NCBI GenBank assembly: GCA_947000775.1
Contig: CAMQGK010000058.1
Span: 2,169,501 to 2,233,500, forward strand
Source: Pterois miles
Taxonomy: Eukaryota; Chordata; Actinopteri; Perciformes; Scorpaenidae
Direction: 5' to 3'
Length of the DNA: 64,000 nucleotides
The position numbers and the translations under genes were made by a program. Numbering within the stretch: the first letter of the stretch is position 1; each line of letters opens with the position of its first letter. Below the pieces are notes generated by a model that searched no databases, had not been told where the DNA came from, and worked only from the letters and a program-made list of their open reading frames with translations. Positions 1 to 12,474 of this stretch are shown in pieces.

Positions 1-939
1 AATAGCTGGTCCACCTTAATGGTCAGCCCACCTTAAGTGAACCTGGGCCTATGGTGTTGCTAACTTCAGGACTATCCCCCTTCACATTAATCAGCAGGTG
101 GCCAGATGGACCCAGGAACTTGGCTTGGGTCTGAGGAGTTGTAGCCTGTATTCATCTGTACACACAGTGCTACTGCTGCGTTCACAGCTACAACATTACC
201 GATAACTTCATACTCACCGTCTCTCTCTCGACCACACATGTGCTAATGTTATGGGCCGGCAGGCTTGCATTACACTGGCCGACAGTCTCATCTCATCACG
301 ACAACAACAACAACACACATGAAATTTTGATGTGCTCCATGTGCCTCTTCCCACCTCTAGTGAAATTAAATGGTGCACATTGAGCATGTTTTACAACTTA
401 CCCTCAGCTTAACGCCGTCAGCGTCTGTCAGCATGCAGCTTCCGTTGCTACAACGGACATCGCCATGGGCTGGCTTATGGCCCCACCAAACTTTTACCAC
501 ACGATGTAGCAGCCTGACATGGAGGAGACAAAGGGCAGCCCGCCAACGCCTCACTGCCAGTGCACTACATTACATTACATTAATCCAGGACTGACAAGAG
601 ACATACTGCTATATAATGAGTATGTGATACTACTTGTGATACTTCAGTGAATTAACAAGACCAGTATTGCTGCTTGCAGCATTGTGGTATGGCTACTTGC
701 ACTGCAGCATTGAAGAACTGCTCATCACTTGTTGACTCCAGGGAAGTGAAGACGAGTTTGGGTGTAACGTTAATATATCCAGCAGCAAAAGTGAACAGCG
801 GTCAATAAGCCACGGCCTTGTAAAGGCCCACTGTGGGGGCAGATCAGTCTGCAGAGCCCTGGAGACCCACACCTGCTGCTGCACATACGGTAGCGCCGTT
901 GACTTGTTTTTATTAAAAGTATATTCATTATTATAATTG
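1..939. other. No recognisable gene or repeat
   Basis: Short stop-limited frames only. A small (ACA)n run lies near 300-316 and an ATTAC run near 568-582. Nothing resembles a known domain or RNA. Confidence 0.5.
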
Positions 940-1065
940 AAAGTGTTGCATGTTCAAATTGCCCCAGCTCCGACACTGCACGCCCTTGGCAATACACCTG
1001 CCAAGTGTGGAGTGATCGGATGGATGGTTCCTGAGATATGTGAAGGACACACACACATACTATAT
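940..1065 (+). repeat. Interspersed repeat family R1, copy 1
   Basis: This stretch shares an ordered set of motifs with 9886-10001 and, in reverse orientation, with 31990-32115. The motifs are a CAAATTG or CAAACTG start, a 'ttcgacactgcac'-like core, and a 'gagatatgtgaaggacacac'-like end. The three copies are clearly diverged, so this is an old dispersed repeat. I cannot name the family. Confidence 0.45.
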
Positions 1066-2849
1066 GTACAATTTCAACAGAAATACGTCAGCTCCTTCAA
1101 ACCTCAGGAACAACATTTATCTTTTTCCTTTCTATAAAATCAGTAAATCTTGCATAGTCAGCATGTGGCATCCTTCAGTGCAGCAGCAAAGTTTGTCTCA
1201 TCCTGCACCCAGAGATCGGAGGACTCCAGAGAAAGAGACATTTTAGTCAAAAGCTAGGTTTAATTAATGTCTGTGAAAGCAGTCCTGCATTTCAAAGTGC
1301 ATTCTTCCAACAGGGGGATGTATCACCTATCTACCAGCCATGAAAGTGTACCACATCACAGCACAAGTGCACATTTTCTTTTGATTGGACAGAGTATGCC
1401 TCAAAGAGGATGATTCTCCAGAACATAAGGGATTCCTTTGCCATATCGACTCTCTCGTGTGTTTATATCCTGCAGTTTTTATGTTCATGGACCTTAACAG
1501 TCAGTGGAATAAGGTGGAGGGCAGTCACGACTCACGACTCCTTACCAGCGATACCGCCTGGATAGTTGAACTTCATGGGATTTGTTCAGTTTCCTCTTCT
1601 TTTTGGTGTGTTGGTGTTGTTTTAATATGTATACATTGTAAGTAGGCATGTGCATTGATCGTCTCAAGATGAGTCATCTTGATACATGGTCTGCGATACG
1701 ATACAAAAACAATACGGTTAACCATGTAATGATTCAGTTCAATATAGCACTACTTTGATACGATTTGGCTTTGGTGTAATTCAGTTTAACTTAATTCATA
1801 TTCATATTTCCTATACCAGCGTGGCTCAATGCAGTGCACTGGTGGTTTCCCTTGTGCCTGTAATGATGATGTGATGGAACACTATGAATTAGTGACATGG
1901 TTCAATCACAATTACAATCACATTACACCACTTTTATACCAATGTAATATGTAAACATGTGGCTGCCTGATGTTACCGTAGGTCGACAGTTTGGGACACG
2001 GTAAACTCAGTATCCGTGTCGAGTGGACGCACCTTTTCCCTGGTAATTCTGCATAGTGGACATAGTTGAAATTGGCAGAGTGAGAGCTAGTTAATAGGAG
2101 ATGCCATTTTACATTACAGTGCAAATCTAATCAGTAAATATGAGCAAAGGTAAATTATAACATTATCATGATATGTTTAATTATAATCTTGTGTTATTTT
2201 ACTGTTGTGTTTTACTGTGGCATTGAATGGAATTGATAATTGTGGTGTTTCACTGGTACTGGTATTGACAGCTTACACAGCTCGTGGAATCCCAGTTCAG
2301 GCCTGAACATGTATTATTGCAGTGCCAAAATGCTCTGTGAACATGTTTTGCATTCACCTAAATTCTTGCACCCAAAAGAAAAAGGCTCACCAGTGCAACC
2401 ACTGTAAGAAGTTAATGTGGAGCCCTGTAACCCTGCCTTTTTTATCATTGCAGATGAGGCCAGGTCTTTCAAAACTGACCAAATTATCAGTTTGTTTAAC
2501 AATGTCATGTTTCTGGTGAGCAGCAGCACATCAAGAGACCCACATACATCCATTGCTTGGCACAAAAACTCAATCTGGTGCTTGTGGGGTGTTGTACATA
2601 CAACTGCAGCATGAAAACATTCCTGAACATTATTGCAGAGCAAACTATCTGTTATTGAAATCCAGAAAACACTGAATATGAAACAAACTTAAATAGCACA
2701 ACCCAGTGAAATATCACTACTAAGCAATTACAGGATGACTGTGAGAAATGAGTAACAAGGGATTGATCTGTGGATGCTAGTGGCCTTTATGACCATGTGA
2801 CCATAATGTCATTCAGTACATGTCTCCTTGTATTTGACAACATACTGCA
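1066..2849. other. Non-coding, nothing identified
   Basis: AT-rich sequence with only short frames on both strands. The 1640-1800 stretch has repeated 'gatacgat' words resembling the ends of fish hAT relics, but I could not find a matching partner end. Confidence 0.45.
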
Positions 2850-3089
2850 TGTGATTCATGTTTCAATGCCCTGAAGTCCTCCGGGCGGATACATGGAGCG
2901 ATGTGTGGAGATCAGTGATACAGTTCTGCCAGGACAATGATGTGGTTGTATCCGGAGGATGTAGTTGAGTGCCAGGCTCCTGATCTCCTTGCACCCTAAA
3001 GAAAATGGGCCACAAACCGCCCACCTCCCAACAGTTTCATGATTACAAAAATTTTGCATTAAAGAGAAACTGATGAAAGTGGAGCGCAA

Positions 3090-3190
3090 ATGTCACAGAG
3101 TGAGACACCTGGATTTCAGCGGTACCTGTATCTCCCTGAGCTGGATGCTCTAATCAATGAACTGGACAGACGATTCACGGGTGAGTCAAC
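3090..3190 (+). pseudogene. Possible hAT transposase fragment
   Basis: A short open frame reads QRYLYLPELDALINELDRRF. This resembles the helical segment (aromatic, 'P-x-LD', then 'L-x-RF') found in the catalytic half of hAT-type transposases of the ZMYM/repressor-like group. The frame closes within about 70 codons and no upstream DDE motif could be read. It is at most a relic, and the assignment rests on one short motif. Confidence 0.3.
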
Positions 3191-3299
3191 AGAACCTGCA
3201 CCTCTCATAAAAAAAACACATCTGCCCAGCTGCAGAAAATTCACCCTCTCCTTGTTGGAGCAGAGATGGAGCTTGTTAAAGCCTCTTCGGTTGTAACTG

Positions 3300-3980
3300 T
3301 TTCACATGAGCATCTTCAAAAGGACAGCTATCCAGATTTGTAATGATCTGGATTTATGACCCGGCACCGGCTTTGCCTGATCTGTCACCTCTGACTGAAT
3401 GAGGAGAAGTCAGAACTGGCTGCGGTCGACAGTGGTGTTAAAGGTCTTCATCGCTTGTAGTCCATTCATATTAATTATTTTGATGATATATAAACAATGG
3501 TTCAAATTATATGTGTGATGCAAAAAGTGTCGTGAAACCCAATCCAGAATTAGCACCCGACTCTGCGGTTCACCCCAGATCTACAGAGCATTTTTATTAT
3601 CTTACCCTTAATCTCCCACATCCACTGTGTTCGAACCAGTCCGACAGCATCTAATCGAGCTCCAGGAGAAAACCATGAAGGACTAACGTGACGTTACCGA
3701 GCACCCGCTGGATCCAGGTACTCTGTTGTTCAAATGACATTTTGTTTTAGTGAAGAGCGCGTATGGCTCGTTTAGGACTTGAAACCGGAGTTGGGACTTG
3801 ACTTGGGACTAGAGTGCACAGACTTATGAAACAGTGACTTGGTTTCACCTCTGTTAGCCAATAACCTGGTGAAATGTCAGGAAGGAGCACAAAATAGATA
3901 CCACCCAAGCCTAGTAACCAGGCTTATGTATAAATGAAAAGTAATTTGCTTTATATTTTGTTCTGGTCTCTCCCTAAGTT
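3300..3980. other. Non-coding; possible degraded repeat
   Basis: The 3760-3860 part contains 'gggacttgacttgggact' and then a 'ggtttcacctctg' end, wording often seen in old fish repeats. Boundaries are not recoverable. Confidence 0.3.
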
Positions 3981-4012
3981 TGTATTCAACATATATAACA
4001 TATATACTTCAT

Positions 4013-4055
4013 TAGTATTAATAAAGGTTCATATTATCTTATCTTATCTTATTAT
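4013..4055 (+). repeat. Retroelement 3' tail with (CTTAT)n
   Basis: 'attaataaaggttcatattatc' followed by CTTAT/CTTATT repeats is the same tail type seen at 12890-12930 (+) and 45580-45620 (opposite strand). It marks the 3' end of a 5'-truncated LINE or SINE. No coding part precedes it. Confidence 0.45.
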
Positions 4056-4544
4056 CTCAACAAAATGAACTTAAACAAATGTAAATGTGACATAAAAAGT
4101 CAACGTATGATTTTGGCTTGTAAAAATATGCCTGGCCGGTGGATTTTTTCATCTACTAGTCACATTGGCAGGTGAGTCAAAAAGTTAATTTCGGACACTT
4201 ATAATCATAACGTTAATGATGAATTATTTAAATTTAAGATAAAGCACAACTACAACTGGCATCACTAAATCATTGAAGGCAATACATTCAATGATTATTT
4301 ATTGATGTGTTGGTGGGGAGGGCAAAGCAATTATCACCATTATTTATTTTTATTATTATTAAATCATACCTACACTGTAAGATTTATTAAGAATTGCAAT
4401 TATGATTAATGGATTATTTTACTAGAAACATAAATCTTATTACTCTTATTAAGCAAAACTAAAAAGGTTATTTTCAGGGGGAACATGTTTTTAATCCTGT
4501 ATTTCATTATTACCATTTCATTAGATTCATTAGACATTAAATGT
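4056..4544. other. AT-rich non-coding
   Basis: No open frame of note and no repeat identified. Confidence 0.4.
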
Positions 4545-4922
4545 GTATATAATAAAGGTTGACCATGTCCATCCCTTTATGACCACAGTGGACCATCTTC
4601 TGATGGCTACTTCCAGCAGGATGATGCACCAGGTCACAGAGCTCAGATCATCTCAGACTGGTTTCTTGAACCTGACAATGAGTTCACTGTTCTTCAATAG
4701 CCTCCACAGTCAGCAGATCTCAGTCCAACAGATCACCTCTGGGATGTGGTGGAACGGCAGATTGGCATCATAGATGTGCAGCCGGCAACTCTGCAACTGC
4801 TGATGCTACCATGTTAATATGGACCAAAATCTCTTGTTGAAACACCTTGTTGAAAGTGTGACACCAAGAATTAAGGCAGTTCTGAAGGCAAAGAGGTCCA
4901 ACCTTTTACTAGCAAGGCGTTA
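4545..4922 (+). pseudogene. Tc1/mariner transposase C-terminal relic
   Basis: Piecing frames together gives ATSSRMMHQVTELRSSQ, then EPDNEFTVLQ, PPQSADLSPTDHLWDVVER and a tail ending in KAVLKAKRSNL. This is the order of the C-terminal part of a Tc1-like DDE transposase. At least one frameshift (near 4670) and in-frame stops break it. The position that is normally Glu in the 'NPIE-LW' motif reads Asp. The N-terminal DNA-binding part is missing. The sequence ends at 'actagcaagg', a typical Tc1 3' flank, directly against the hAT-like element that follows. Confidence 0.7.
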
Positions 4923-5946
4923 ATTAGATTAATTAATTACGCTGCAAATTAACGCGCTATAAAAATTAACGCAATTAATCATGAGTGGCAAGTCAATGAG
5001 CAGGCATTTTAAATTTGGCCCATTGAGTGACCCGTAGGCTGCAGTGGCGTCACTTCGTACCTCCGCCACTAGTCAAAAGCAGGGTGACTGACAGCAGAGA
5101 TGGACGCGACAGGAGAGCGAGGCGAGCCCACTCGGACCTGTCATTCGGACTCTGACTCGGACTAGGAGCAGCGGGGGCCTCTAGTCCGCTACAAAGCTGA
5201 GCCGTGCATTGAATGCATGAGTGTCCACTGGAGTGGTGGCAGCTCACCAGGAGCTGATGAACAGCTGTCCTCTCCTCCTACCTGGCTACCGCTGCCACGT
5301 CTGGGCCAGGTGAGAGACTCTTTTCACTGCAGGTAACATCATTGAAAAGAAGAGAGCAGCCTCACACTCACACAATGTAAACAAGCTTGTTTGTCTGAGC
5401 AACTGGCTCAAGGACACATAGAGTTGTCTGTTGTCAGTTCCTGTAACGTTAGCTGACCCTTTTAAAGGAAATGCTGCTGGCATCTTGCTATTGATGTTGC
5501 CTTATTTAGAGGCATGTTATACTATTCATTTTGAATTGCTGTATTGAGTCAGCTTTAGTATTCATTTTGATTGAGAGTCTGCTTATGTGCCTATTTGAGA
5601 CTCAGCCTTATTTTATTTCTGAATTTTATTTATCTTATTTAACTGTATTTGTATTGCATTTTTGAGAAATGCACCTGGCCTAATTGGTTTGCTGATGTGC
5701 TTGACCTTTTTTTCTTTTGAATTTCATTTATAAAGCACACTTAACCAATAAAAATGTGGATTTCAAATCTTCTCTTCTTGGTGTATTCTATTGATTAGTC
5801 ATGCACTACAATTTTGTAATGTCCTAGAATTCAAATTCTTTATTTGGGGGCTTTTAGCAGGTATGAGATTAAAATGTGATTAATTAGATTAATTAATTAC
5901 AAATCCTGTAATTAATTAGATTAATTTTTTTAATCGCCTGACAGCA

Positions 5947-5950
<4 letters not shown>
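4923..5950. mobile_element. Non-autonomous hAT-like element (remnant)
   Basis: Both ends carry 'ttaattagattaattaatta' blocks in a set of TTAAT-rich words, and the right end is 'cgcctgacagcactaa', close to the TGACAGCCCT-type terminus common in fish hAT families (another such end sits at 12465-12474). The interior has no transposase frame. Its left end abuts the Tc1 relic and its right end abuts a (TA)n array, so no target duplication can be read. Confidence 0.45.

Positions 5951-6010
<60 letters not shown>
5951..6010. repeat. (TA)n microsatellite, about 30 units
   Basis: An uninterrupted 60-bp TA run. It starts exactly at the terminus of the preceding transposon remnant, as expected for insertion at or expansion of a TA site. 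Confidence 0.95.
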
Positions 6011-6012
<2 letters not shown>

Positions 6013-6569
6013 CATGAATGTAGAATCTGAGGAAAATGGTGATGATTGGGTAAACATACATCTGACATGAGTAAAAGATCAAAAATATGTAAAGATGCAA
6101 ATTATTTAAGTGACCCTGCTTCTTACTAAATTAGACAAGCAGGCCCTTCCTGCAAATTTGGCATAAACCGAACCAAAGGAAAGGTCTCAGATTATATCAA
6201 CATTAATTATATCAAGATGAAAAAAGAAAACAAGCTCATTTTCCATCTTTAAACGGCAGCTCCCTTGTTATCTTGTCAGCCGATGTGCCATTACCATTAA
6301 CTCGCACGCAGGGAAATATGACGAAGCAAACAATGAATATGACAAAATGTGAAATTCCCCAACTGTCTCAAGGTCTCATTTCCCTGGCAGCTGCTGGGAG
6401 CAGGAGAGATACATCCTCTATCGGCACCCTTTGGGAAAAGGGTTGCACATTTCTTTTATTAGTAATTTATCTACTTTCAGTCAGCCTAAGTCATATGGAG
6501 GCTTTCTTCTCTAGAATGTATCCAAGAGACAGAAATAAATAAATAAAAGCTCTGACTGTGTCGTCGCTT
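6011..6569. other. Non-coding, nothing identified
   Basis: The best frame (6273-6542) has no recognisable domain and looks random in composition. Confidence 0.4.
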
Positions 6570-6904
6570 TAGAAGAAGAAGAAGATCAACCTTTATCAGT
6601 CCCACTAGGGGAAATTCAATTTACACAGTTAACTTATACACAGTACATGCAGACCCGAAACACACACATGCACAAACATGCATCAATGGAGAGATGTCAG
6701 AGTGAGGGGGCTGCTCCTGACAAACGCCCCGAGCAGTTGGGGGTTTGGTGCCTTGCTCAGGGGCACCTCGGCAGTGCCCAAGAGGTAAACTGGCATCTCT
6801 CCAGCTACCAGTTCACACTCAGTTCTTGGTCCATGTCGGGACTTGAACCGGTGACCCTCCGGTTCCCAAGCCAACTCCCTACAGACTGAGCTACTGCCGC
6901 CCCC
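6570..6904 (-). mobile_element. tRNA-derived SINE family S1, copy 1
   Basis: On the minus strand the head contains a pol III A-box (TAGCTCAGTCTGTAGGG) and a B-box (GGTTCAAGTCCC) at tRNA-like spacing. A non-tRNA body with 'gaggtgcccctgagcaaggc' follows, then a 'gtaaattgaatttcccc' segment and a tail ending in (TTC)n. The same architecture occurs at 58809-59152. The sequence is too diverged from a folded tRNA to be a functional tRNA gene. Frames across it are shadows. Confidence 0.8.
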
Positions 6905-8392
6905 AATCTCAAGACTGGAGACAGTTAAGAGCAACCTGGAGTGAATTATGCCCAGAATGAATTGCCTCAACCCTTGATTGTGAGAAGAGCTGCTGTGTAT
7001 GGGTCACCTGTCATGCCGACAGATTCACATGCTCCATCACAGCAGCAATGATCCACGTAGCTGCTACAGTTGAGTCACAGGCAAGTAATCTCCAATTCTA
7101 ATCATATCCACATTTGACTGTATCCTTGCAAATGGTGAACAGAGCTCCATCATCTTACAGACTGCCAGACTTGAGGTGATAAATTTCAGTGTATAGTTTT
7201 ACATTGAAAGACCGATGGATTTATTCTTACACCGCAGCGTTTGGAGCAGGATACAAGGGCTTCTCAATAACACTACAGTCTATATACACGTGCACATATA
7301 CTGCATAGACACTATACACTTAACAGATGAAACACTTTAAATAAGGGCAGTACATAAAGAAAGGAATCTCTTCCTGTGTGTCTTTATGGATGTTGCACAG
7401 CTAAATTGCCTCAGAGCATATTATTTCAACTTTGACCTCAGTTGCTGCTGACTTTTCAAAGTCAAAACAGCTGCAACTGATGTTGCCTAGGAACAATGAA
7501 TGGTGTTCCTTGCACTTTTCCTTGACATATTATATCCGCGGTGCACTTTTCCCGTGCAGGGCTGTGGGCCTTATCCCGGTATGGGGGACGGGCTGCTGCA
7601 CGGCCTGGATGATCCCACTGTAATGGACCGGGTGCTACGTCACCCCTCGCTGGACTGACAGGTTTCTAGTGACATCATGCACACACAAGGTTCATTCCTA
7701 TCGCAGCCTGCAGTTTAAGAAATCTTGCCGCTTAATTTTTCGTTGAACATAACGTTATTGGTGCTAATATTTCTCAGTGTAAAACTCCTGCACGGCCACC
7801 TTTTTCTGTCACTTTAACTTCTAAACACGGCATTGGCTGTCATGTTAGAGTTGTGTCCAATCAGAGGCCGAATCAGTTGCTGGTTACTGTTGTCTGAGAC
7901 TGACTACACCAGATGAACATCAGCCACTGCCATCGGCAAATGTCATCTTATTTGCCACTAGGCAAATTTTTCGGTGTAGTTCATACGGAGGTTTTGCACA
8001 GACACCGTCGGATGTAGTGATAACGTAGTTTCTCGGTCACATCAAAAATGTCTCTCACACACAAAGTCACCTCCACAGGCTGGATATATATAACCACCAC
8101 TGTGAAAATTAGTCATGTTTCTCATCTCAGCAGAATCTACATCAATCATTTCATAAATAATTTTAAGGTGAAGAACTGTCCACATCGGGCCGTTTTCAGC
8201 CATTCCTAGAAATATCAGATGGAAATGGAAATAGAGACAGAGAGGTTGCATTATTACGGTGATGTTTTCTAATGGAATGGACATAAACGGTATAAAAAGC
8301 TTCTCAGCCTTTACTGCTGTGATATGACCAGGAGTTAAAAGGTCCATACGACCTCAGTAACAACAACCGAGTCTGACAGATTTAATCATGAC
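6905..8392. other. Non-coding, no confident feature
   Basis: Only short frames. A GC-richer patch at 7546-7690 and the 8042-8347 minus frame (101 codons) lack any domain signature. Confidence 0.4.
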
Positions 8393-8690
8393 ATGCTGTG
8401 GGTAGAGCAGGTCGTCCACCAATCGGAAGGTTGATCGCCAGCTGCTCTGCTCTCATGTCGATGTGCCCATGAGCAAGACACTTAACCCCGAATTGCTCCC
8501 GAAGGCTGAACCATCGGTGTGTGAATGAGTGTTGAGATTAGATCCTGTTGGGCAAAGTTGGCAGCTCGCATAGCAGCGTCTGCTTCTCTCTCCGCCTCTG
8601 TGAACGGTGTAAAGCGCTTTGAGTGGTCGGTACACTAGAAAAGTATATAAAGTAGATCAATTCAAGTCCATTTACCTTTCCACTGACCTC
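8393..8690 (+). mobile_element. Degenerate tRNA-derived SINE-like element
   Basis: The head 'gtgggtagagcaggtcgtcc' resembles an A-box. A decayed B-box region follows, then 'gagcaagacacttaacccc', a 'ccatcggtgtgtgaatgagt' segment and the tail words 'gtaaagcgctttgagtggtc' and 'agtccatttacc'. These words in this order are characteristic of a very abundant teleost short repeat. This copy lacks the middle and has several mismatches. Confidence 0.65.
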
Positions 8691-8782
8691 CAAAGCACTA
8701 GTTTGCTTCACTGAGTCTAAAACCGTTGGGACTGCTTCCCTAATATCATAGCTGATGAATGATGTCAGCACAGTTTAGAGTA

Positions 8783-9027
8783 CCGTATTTTTATAAGGTG
8801 CACTGGATTATAAGGCGCATTAAGTGAAACAGATAAGTCAAACTTTATTCTATTAACTTAACAACTCAACTGTCAACATTTTTCAGTTGTGACACATGAA
8901 ATACAAAACAATACACTCATTTTTCAGTTCATTCGTCTTCCACAAATCCATCAAATGCTTCATCATCAGTATCTGAGTTAAAGAGTTTTATATTTTAAAT
9001 GCGCCTTATAGTGCGAAAAATACGATA
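8783..9027. mobile_element. MITE with 'ccgtattttt...ataaggcgca' inverted ends
   Basis: The left end has 'accgtattttt' and then 'attataaggcgcatt'. The right end reads, on the opposite strand, 'atcgtatttttcgcactat' and then 'aaggcgcattt'. The ends are therefore inverted repeats of one sequence, about 245 bp apart, with no coding capacity between. The left copy carries a small insertion between the two conserved words. The superfamily is not assigned. Confidence 0.6.
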
Positions 9028-9885
9028 TGTCGTTGAATTTTGCCTCCAGCCAACTGGATTGAGGTAAGTTGACAGCAGTCAGCAAGACTTCCAATGCACG
9101 TTACAATAAATACAACAAAAGGGCGGCATAAGTAGTTTACATGAAGAAAATGGTACTTTGAGTACCACTGAAGCAACTATAGATTGATGATGTGTTTATG
9201 TAGGCCAACCAGGAAGTTAGCGTCACCTTGGTTCAAAAAGCCAGTGAGATTTTTCCATTGGATTTTGGATTATTGCTTTGGAGTATAGGCTCTTTGGCAA
9301 ATAAACATTTATGATACTTACAAAAAAAAAAAGCTAACGTTATAAACTATAAACAAACTACAACACGGTCACATGACATCGATGACAACATTTCACTTGT
9401 TGGCCTGGAGCACAGGGCAGGTCCTGGGATCTACATAGACTACTGATGCATCCAGGGAACTTAAAACTAAGTGTAGCGCCTAACACTTAATATAATACCC
9501 AAGCTGTTGTAACTAACTTTAGACTGAAATGATGGAGTGTTTGGGTTTAGCTACCACAAAGGTTTATGTGCTTTGGGCTGAACTAAAGTACCCTACAACT
9601 AAACAATAATATGAAACAAAATTACCTTGACCTAAATTATTAAATTAATTCACCGAATGGAAGTGGCTCACACTAAAATATTACAACAAACAAAATCCCT
9701 ATTTCTCACCCCCTCTAACCCCCCCCCCCGAACAGACATTAAGTACATTTACAGTACATTATGTACATTATGCTCATAATACCTTGTCTCAGTCTGTAGT
9801 CTTGAAGCTCCCCCTCTGCTTCACAGAGCGCTGTGCTTGTTTATTCAAAGATTATTAAGCTAAATAAATTTTATTAAATGTGTCA
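9028..9885. other. Non-coding; short poly-A and poly-C runs
   Basis: Contains a poly-A run at 9322-9331 and a C-tract at about 9717-9728. No gene or repeat recognised. Confidence 0.4.
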
Positions 9886-10001
9886 CATATCCAAATTGTA
9901 CCAAATTCGACGCTGCACGTCCTTGGGTCCCCTGCAGTACACTGGTTTAAGTGCATTGTCGATTGGATGAGTAATTCTTGAGATATGTGAATAGCACACA
10001 G
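9886..10001 (+). repeat. Interspersed repeat family R1, copy 2
   Basis: Matches 940-1065 in order: 'caaattgtaccaaattcgac', 'ctgcacgtccttgg', 'gattggatgagtaattcttg', 'agatatgtgaatagcacaca'. It ends exactly where the next element's target duplication begins. Confidence 0.5.
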
Positions 10002-10009
10002 GAACAGAG

Positions 10010-10503
10010 TAGAGGTAAGATCTTAAGCCCGAGCCCGAGTCCTTCTCTCTCGCTAACTTTTTTTTAATAAATATATATTTATATATTATGTATACTAAAA
10101 CGATGTATGGATATTAAACTAAGGAATACTGTTATAAAATAAATCATTTGGATAAAACAGAGAAGGCGCTGTATGGTAAGATATAAATGTTTATTGAATA
10201 TGTATCTTACAGTCTTGTTTAACTGGGAGAATTCGTTACAAAGACAGGCTTTAATTTGTTATCATGATGCTCAGGCATCGTCACAAATGTGATCACACAA
10301 ATCTCAACCAGTCACTTTTCCCGGAGCAGAGCTCTGTCCGGGTCTGGCTGACGCATCCCCTCCCTTTCCTCCTCCTCCTGAGTCCTCACAAATAAAATAT
10401 AAAATTTCGGGTTCAAGTTAATTGATCGGGCTCGGGCCGGGTCGGGCTTTAATACCCGCGGGCCTGGGTCGGGTCGGGCTGGATTTTTTAGACCCGATCT
10501 CTA
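10010..10503. mobile_element. hAT-type MITE with perfect 8-bp target duplication
   Basis: The element begins TAGAGGT and ends with the inverse, ATCTCTA. It is flanked on both sides by GAACAGAG (10002-10009 and 10504-10511). An 8-bp target duplication is diagnostic of hAT-type transposition. The interior is 494 bp with GC-rich CCCGAGCCCGAG and GGGCCGGGTCGGGC blocks near opposite ends that are themselves complementary. There is no coding frame, so it is non-autonomous. Confidence 0.75.
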
Positions 10504-10511
10504 GAACAGAG

Positions 10512-12298
10512 TCCTTGCTTTAAAGTTAGATAACCAAAGTAAAACACTTGATGATTTTATAAGTTATCAGCTTTATGCAGGCTAGGTTACAGGTTGTGAA
10601 ACAGTGTGAATCTCCAGAAACAGCAGGTAAACTTGTGTCTCTCCTCTCAAAGTTTGATGTTGTTAGTGAGGTGAAGCTGATGTGTGATCAGTGTTTCTCT
10701 CCTCTTGACGGACTGTGTTGTAGCTTGGCAGTGCATCTGCTGGTCTGTCTGTGTCTTCCAGGGCTGTGAGAGTGAAATACAAGTATTAATTACGTTTGAT
10801 AAACGGCAGCGGGCACCAGGGTTTTTAAACTGCTGCTCAGAAAAGATAGCCGCATCGTGTATGAACACGCATTCATGTGCACAAAATGAAACTCCAGCAG
10901 CAGCCTCTGTAGGGACCAGTCCACTCCCCATAAGTGCATATCATTTTAAAACAAGATGATGATTATCTCGTCTCTCAGTCAAGGGTGACAGATTGGGTCA
11001 TATTGGGTGATATGGATGCACATCTGTCAGAAAACAATAACCATCCAGTGTTCAGCCAAACCATATCATAACTAGTATTTACAGTATATTTGAAAATGTA
11101 TAATGTAATTGTAAAATGTGTAAATGAAATTTGGGGAAGCCAGGCTGAATGGGCCTGCAGATAAAATGAATAATGGTATTGTTATCTATAATTTACAGGT
11201 GCTTCAGTTTGTCAGGAGATGCTGTATCATCAGCCAGCACAAATGCAGACTTTGCATAATATTATTTGTTATGTTGTTTATTATGAGTTATTTGTGATAA
11301 ATGTATGCTCTTCACCAGCTGCCTTGTTCATCATATCTTTTTGGTAGTTTCATATTCTTTCTACCTTCAGACATCCTACACATGAAGACAGGTGAGATTC
11401 GGCCCCGCCCCTTTCCAATGAGAACATAACACTAAAATATGCAGCACACTTGGATCAAGCAGAAGGTCCTGAGAAGGACCATTCAGAGGGTTACTATGGT
11501 CTATTTAACTACTGTATAGTGTTACTGTTAATAGGTCTCACTTTAGTCTTCACATGCTCATTTGTACATTATGTGAGCTTAAACTTATATTTACAATACA
11601 CAAGTTGCTTCAGTGCCATACAAAGCGCCAACAATTATTGACATAATCAATAGAGAATGCTCCAGTTCCCCGTCCATCGTGCCGCTGCGTCCCTCACTAA
11701 TTCGCTCACCGCGGAGCTCACGTTCCCGGTCATTCCACCACCATCGCTGACTCTTCCTCGCTTCTCTTTCCAGACATTCGGAAGCTTTGCCCCTTTCACA
11801 GGCACCACTCTGACACTGATTCCCTCATTTTCAGGAAACCATAAAGTCTACTTAGTCAGATTACACTTCTAATTGGTAGCCCAGGCCGTCCTCCGGCCAT
11901 CCTCAATTAACTTCACTTCTTACTTCTCAAAGGACTTTTATGCAGGGCCTGCACCAAATCCTCGTCCCCTTGGTGTCAGCATGCATCCACACCATCCGGT
12001 CTGGATACAGCAATGGACCCTTGATCAAACCTCCCCAAACTGCATCCTACTAAGTGAACAAACCTCAAGCATCATCTGTGTTTTTGTTCGATAAAATCGT
12101 TAAATCGTGCTTTGTTGATAGTGTGGTCCTTGCTAGTGAAATGTCCTCTATAAATGAACTGCAACTTCTGTTTATCGGCCTTTGAACTGAAAAGCTCCAC
12201 AACTGCCCGTGGGTGAAAGTTGTATTTTGTGAAAATATTACAGTAGTGGTACGAGTTTGTTTTGTCCAATGCTTCAAGAGCTGGCTAAAAGGCTAAAG
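10512..12298. other. Non-coding, nothing identified
   Basis: Several short frames (10575-10959, 11450-11641, 11657-12094) have no domain signature, and the hydrophobic stretch at 11500-11590 has no start or splice context that would make it an exon. Confidence 0.4.
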
Positions 12299-12341
12299 CC
12301 TGATCTAGCATACTGGTCTAGCATACTGGTCTAGCATACCG
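12299..12341. repeat. Short tandem repeat, about 14 bp x 3
   Basis: 'tctagcatactgg' is repeated three times with the last unit decayed. It lies just before a hAT-like terminal sequence ending at 12474 with 'tttgacagccct'. Confidence 0.8.
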
Positions 12342-12399
12342 CAAAATACATGGCTTTAACCATCGCATACTGCACACTACTGACGAACACAGTGTGCAC

Positions 12400-12474
12400 T
12401 AGTGGCGAGTTAGTCGCAAGTTGTGTTAAACAAATTAGTAGCGTTAAAACAAATTTGTGTCAACTTTGACAGCC
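12400..12474. mobile_element. hAT-like terminal fragment
   Basis: 'gttaaaacaaatttgtgtca' followed by 'actttgacagccct' is the same terminal type as the element ending at 5950. Only this end is present. Confidence 0.35.
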
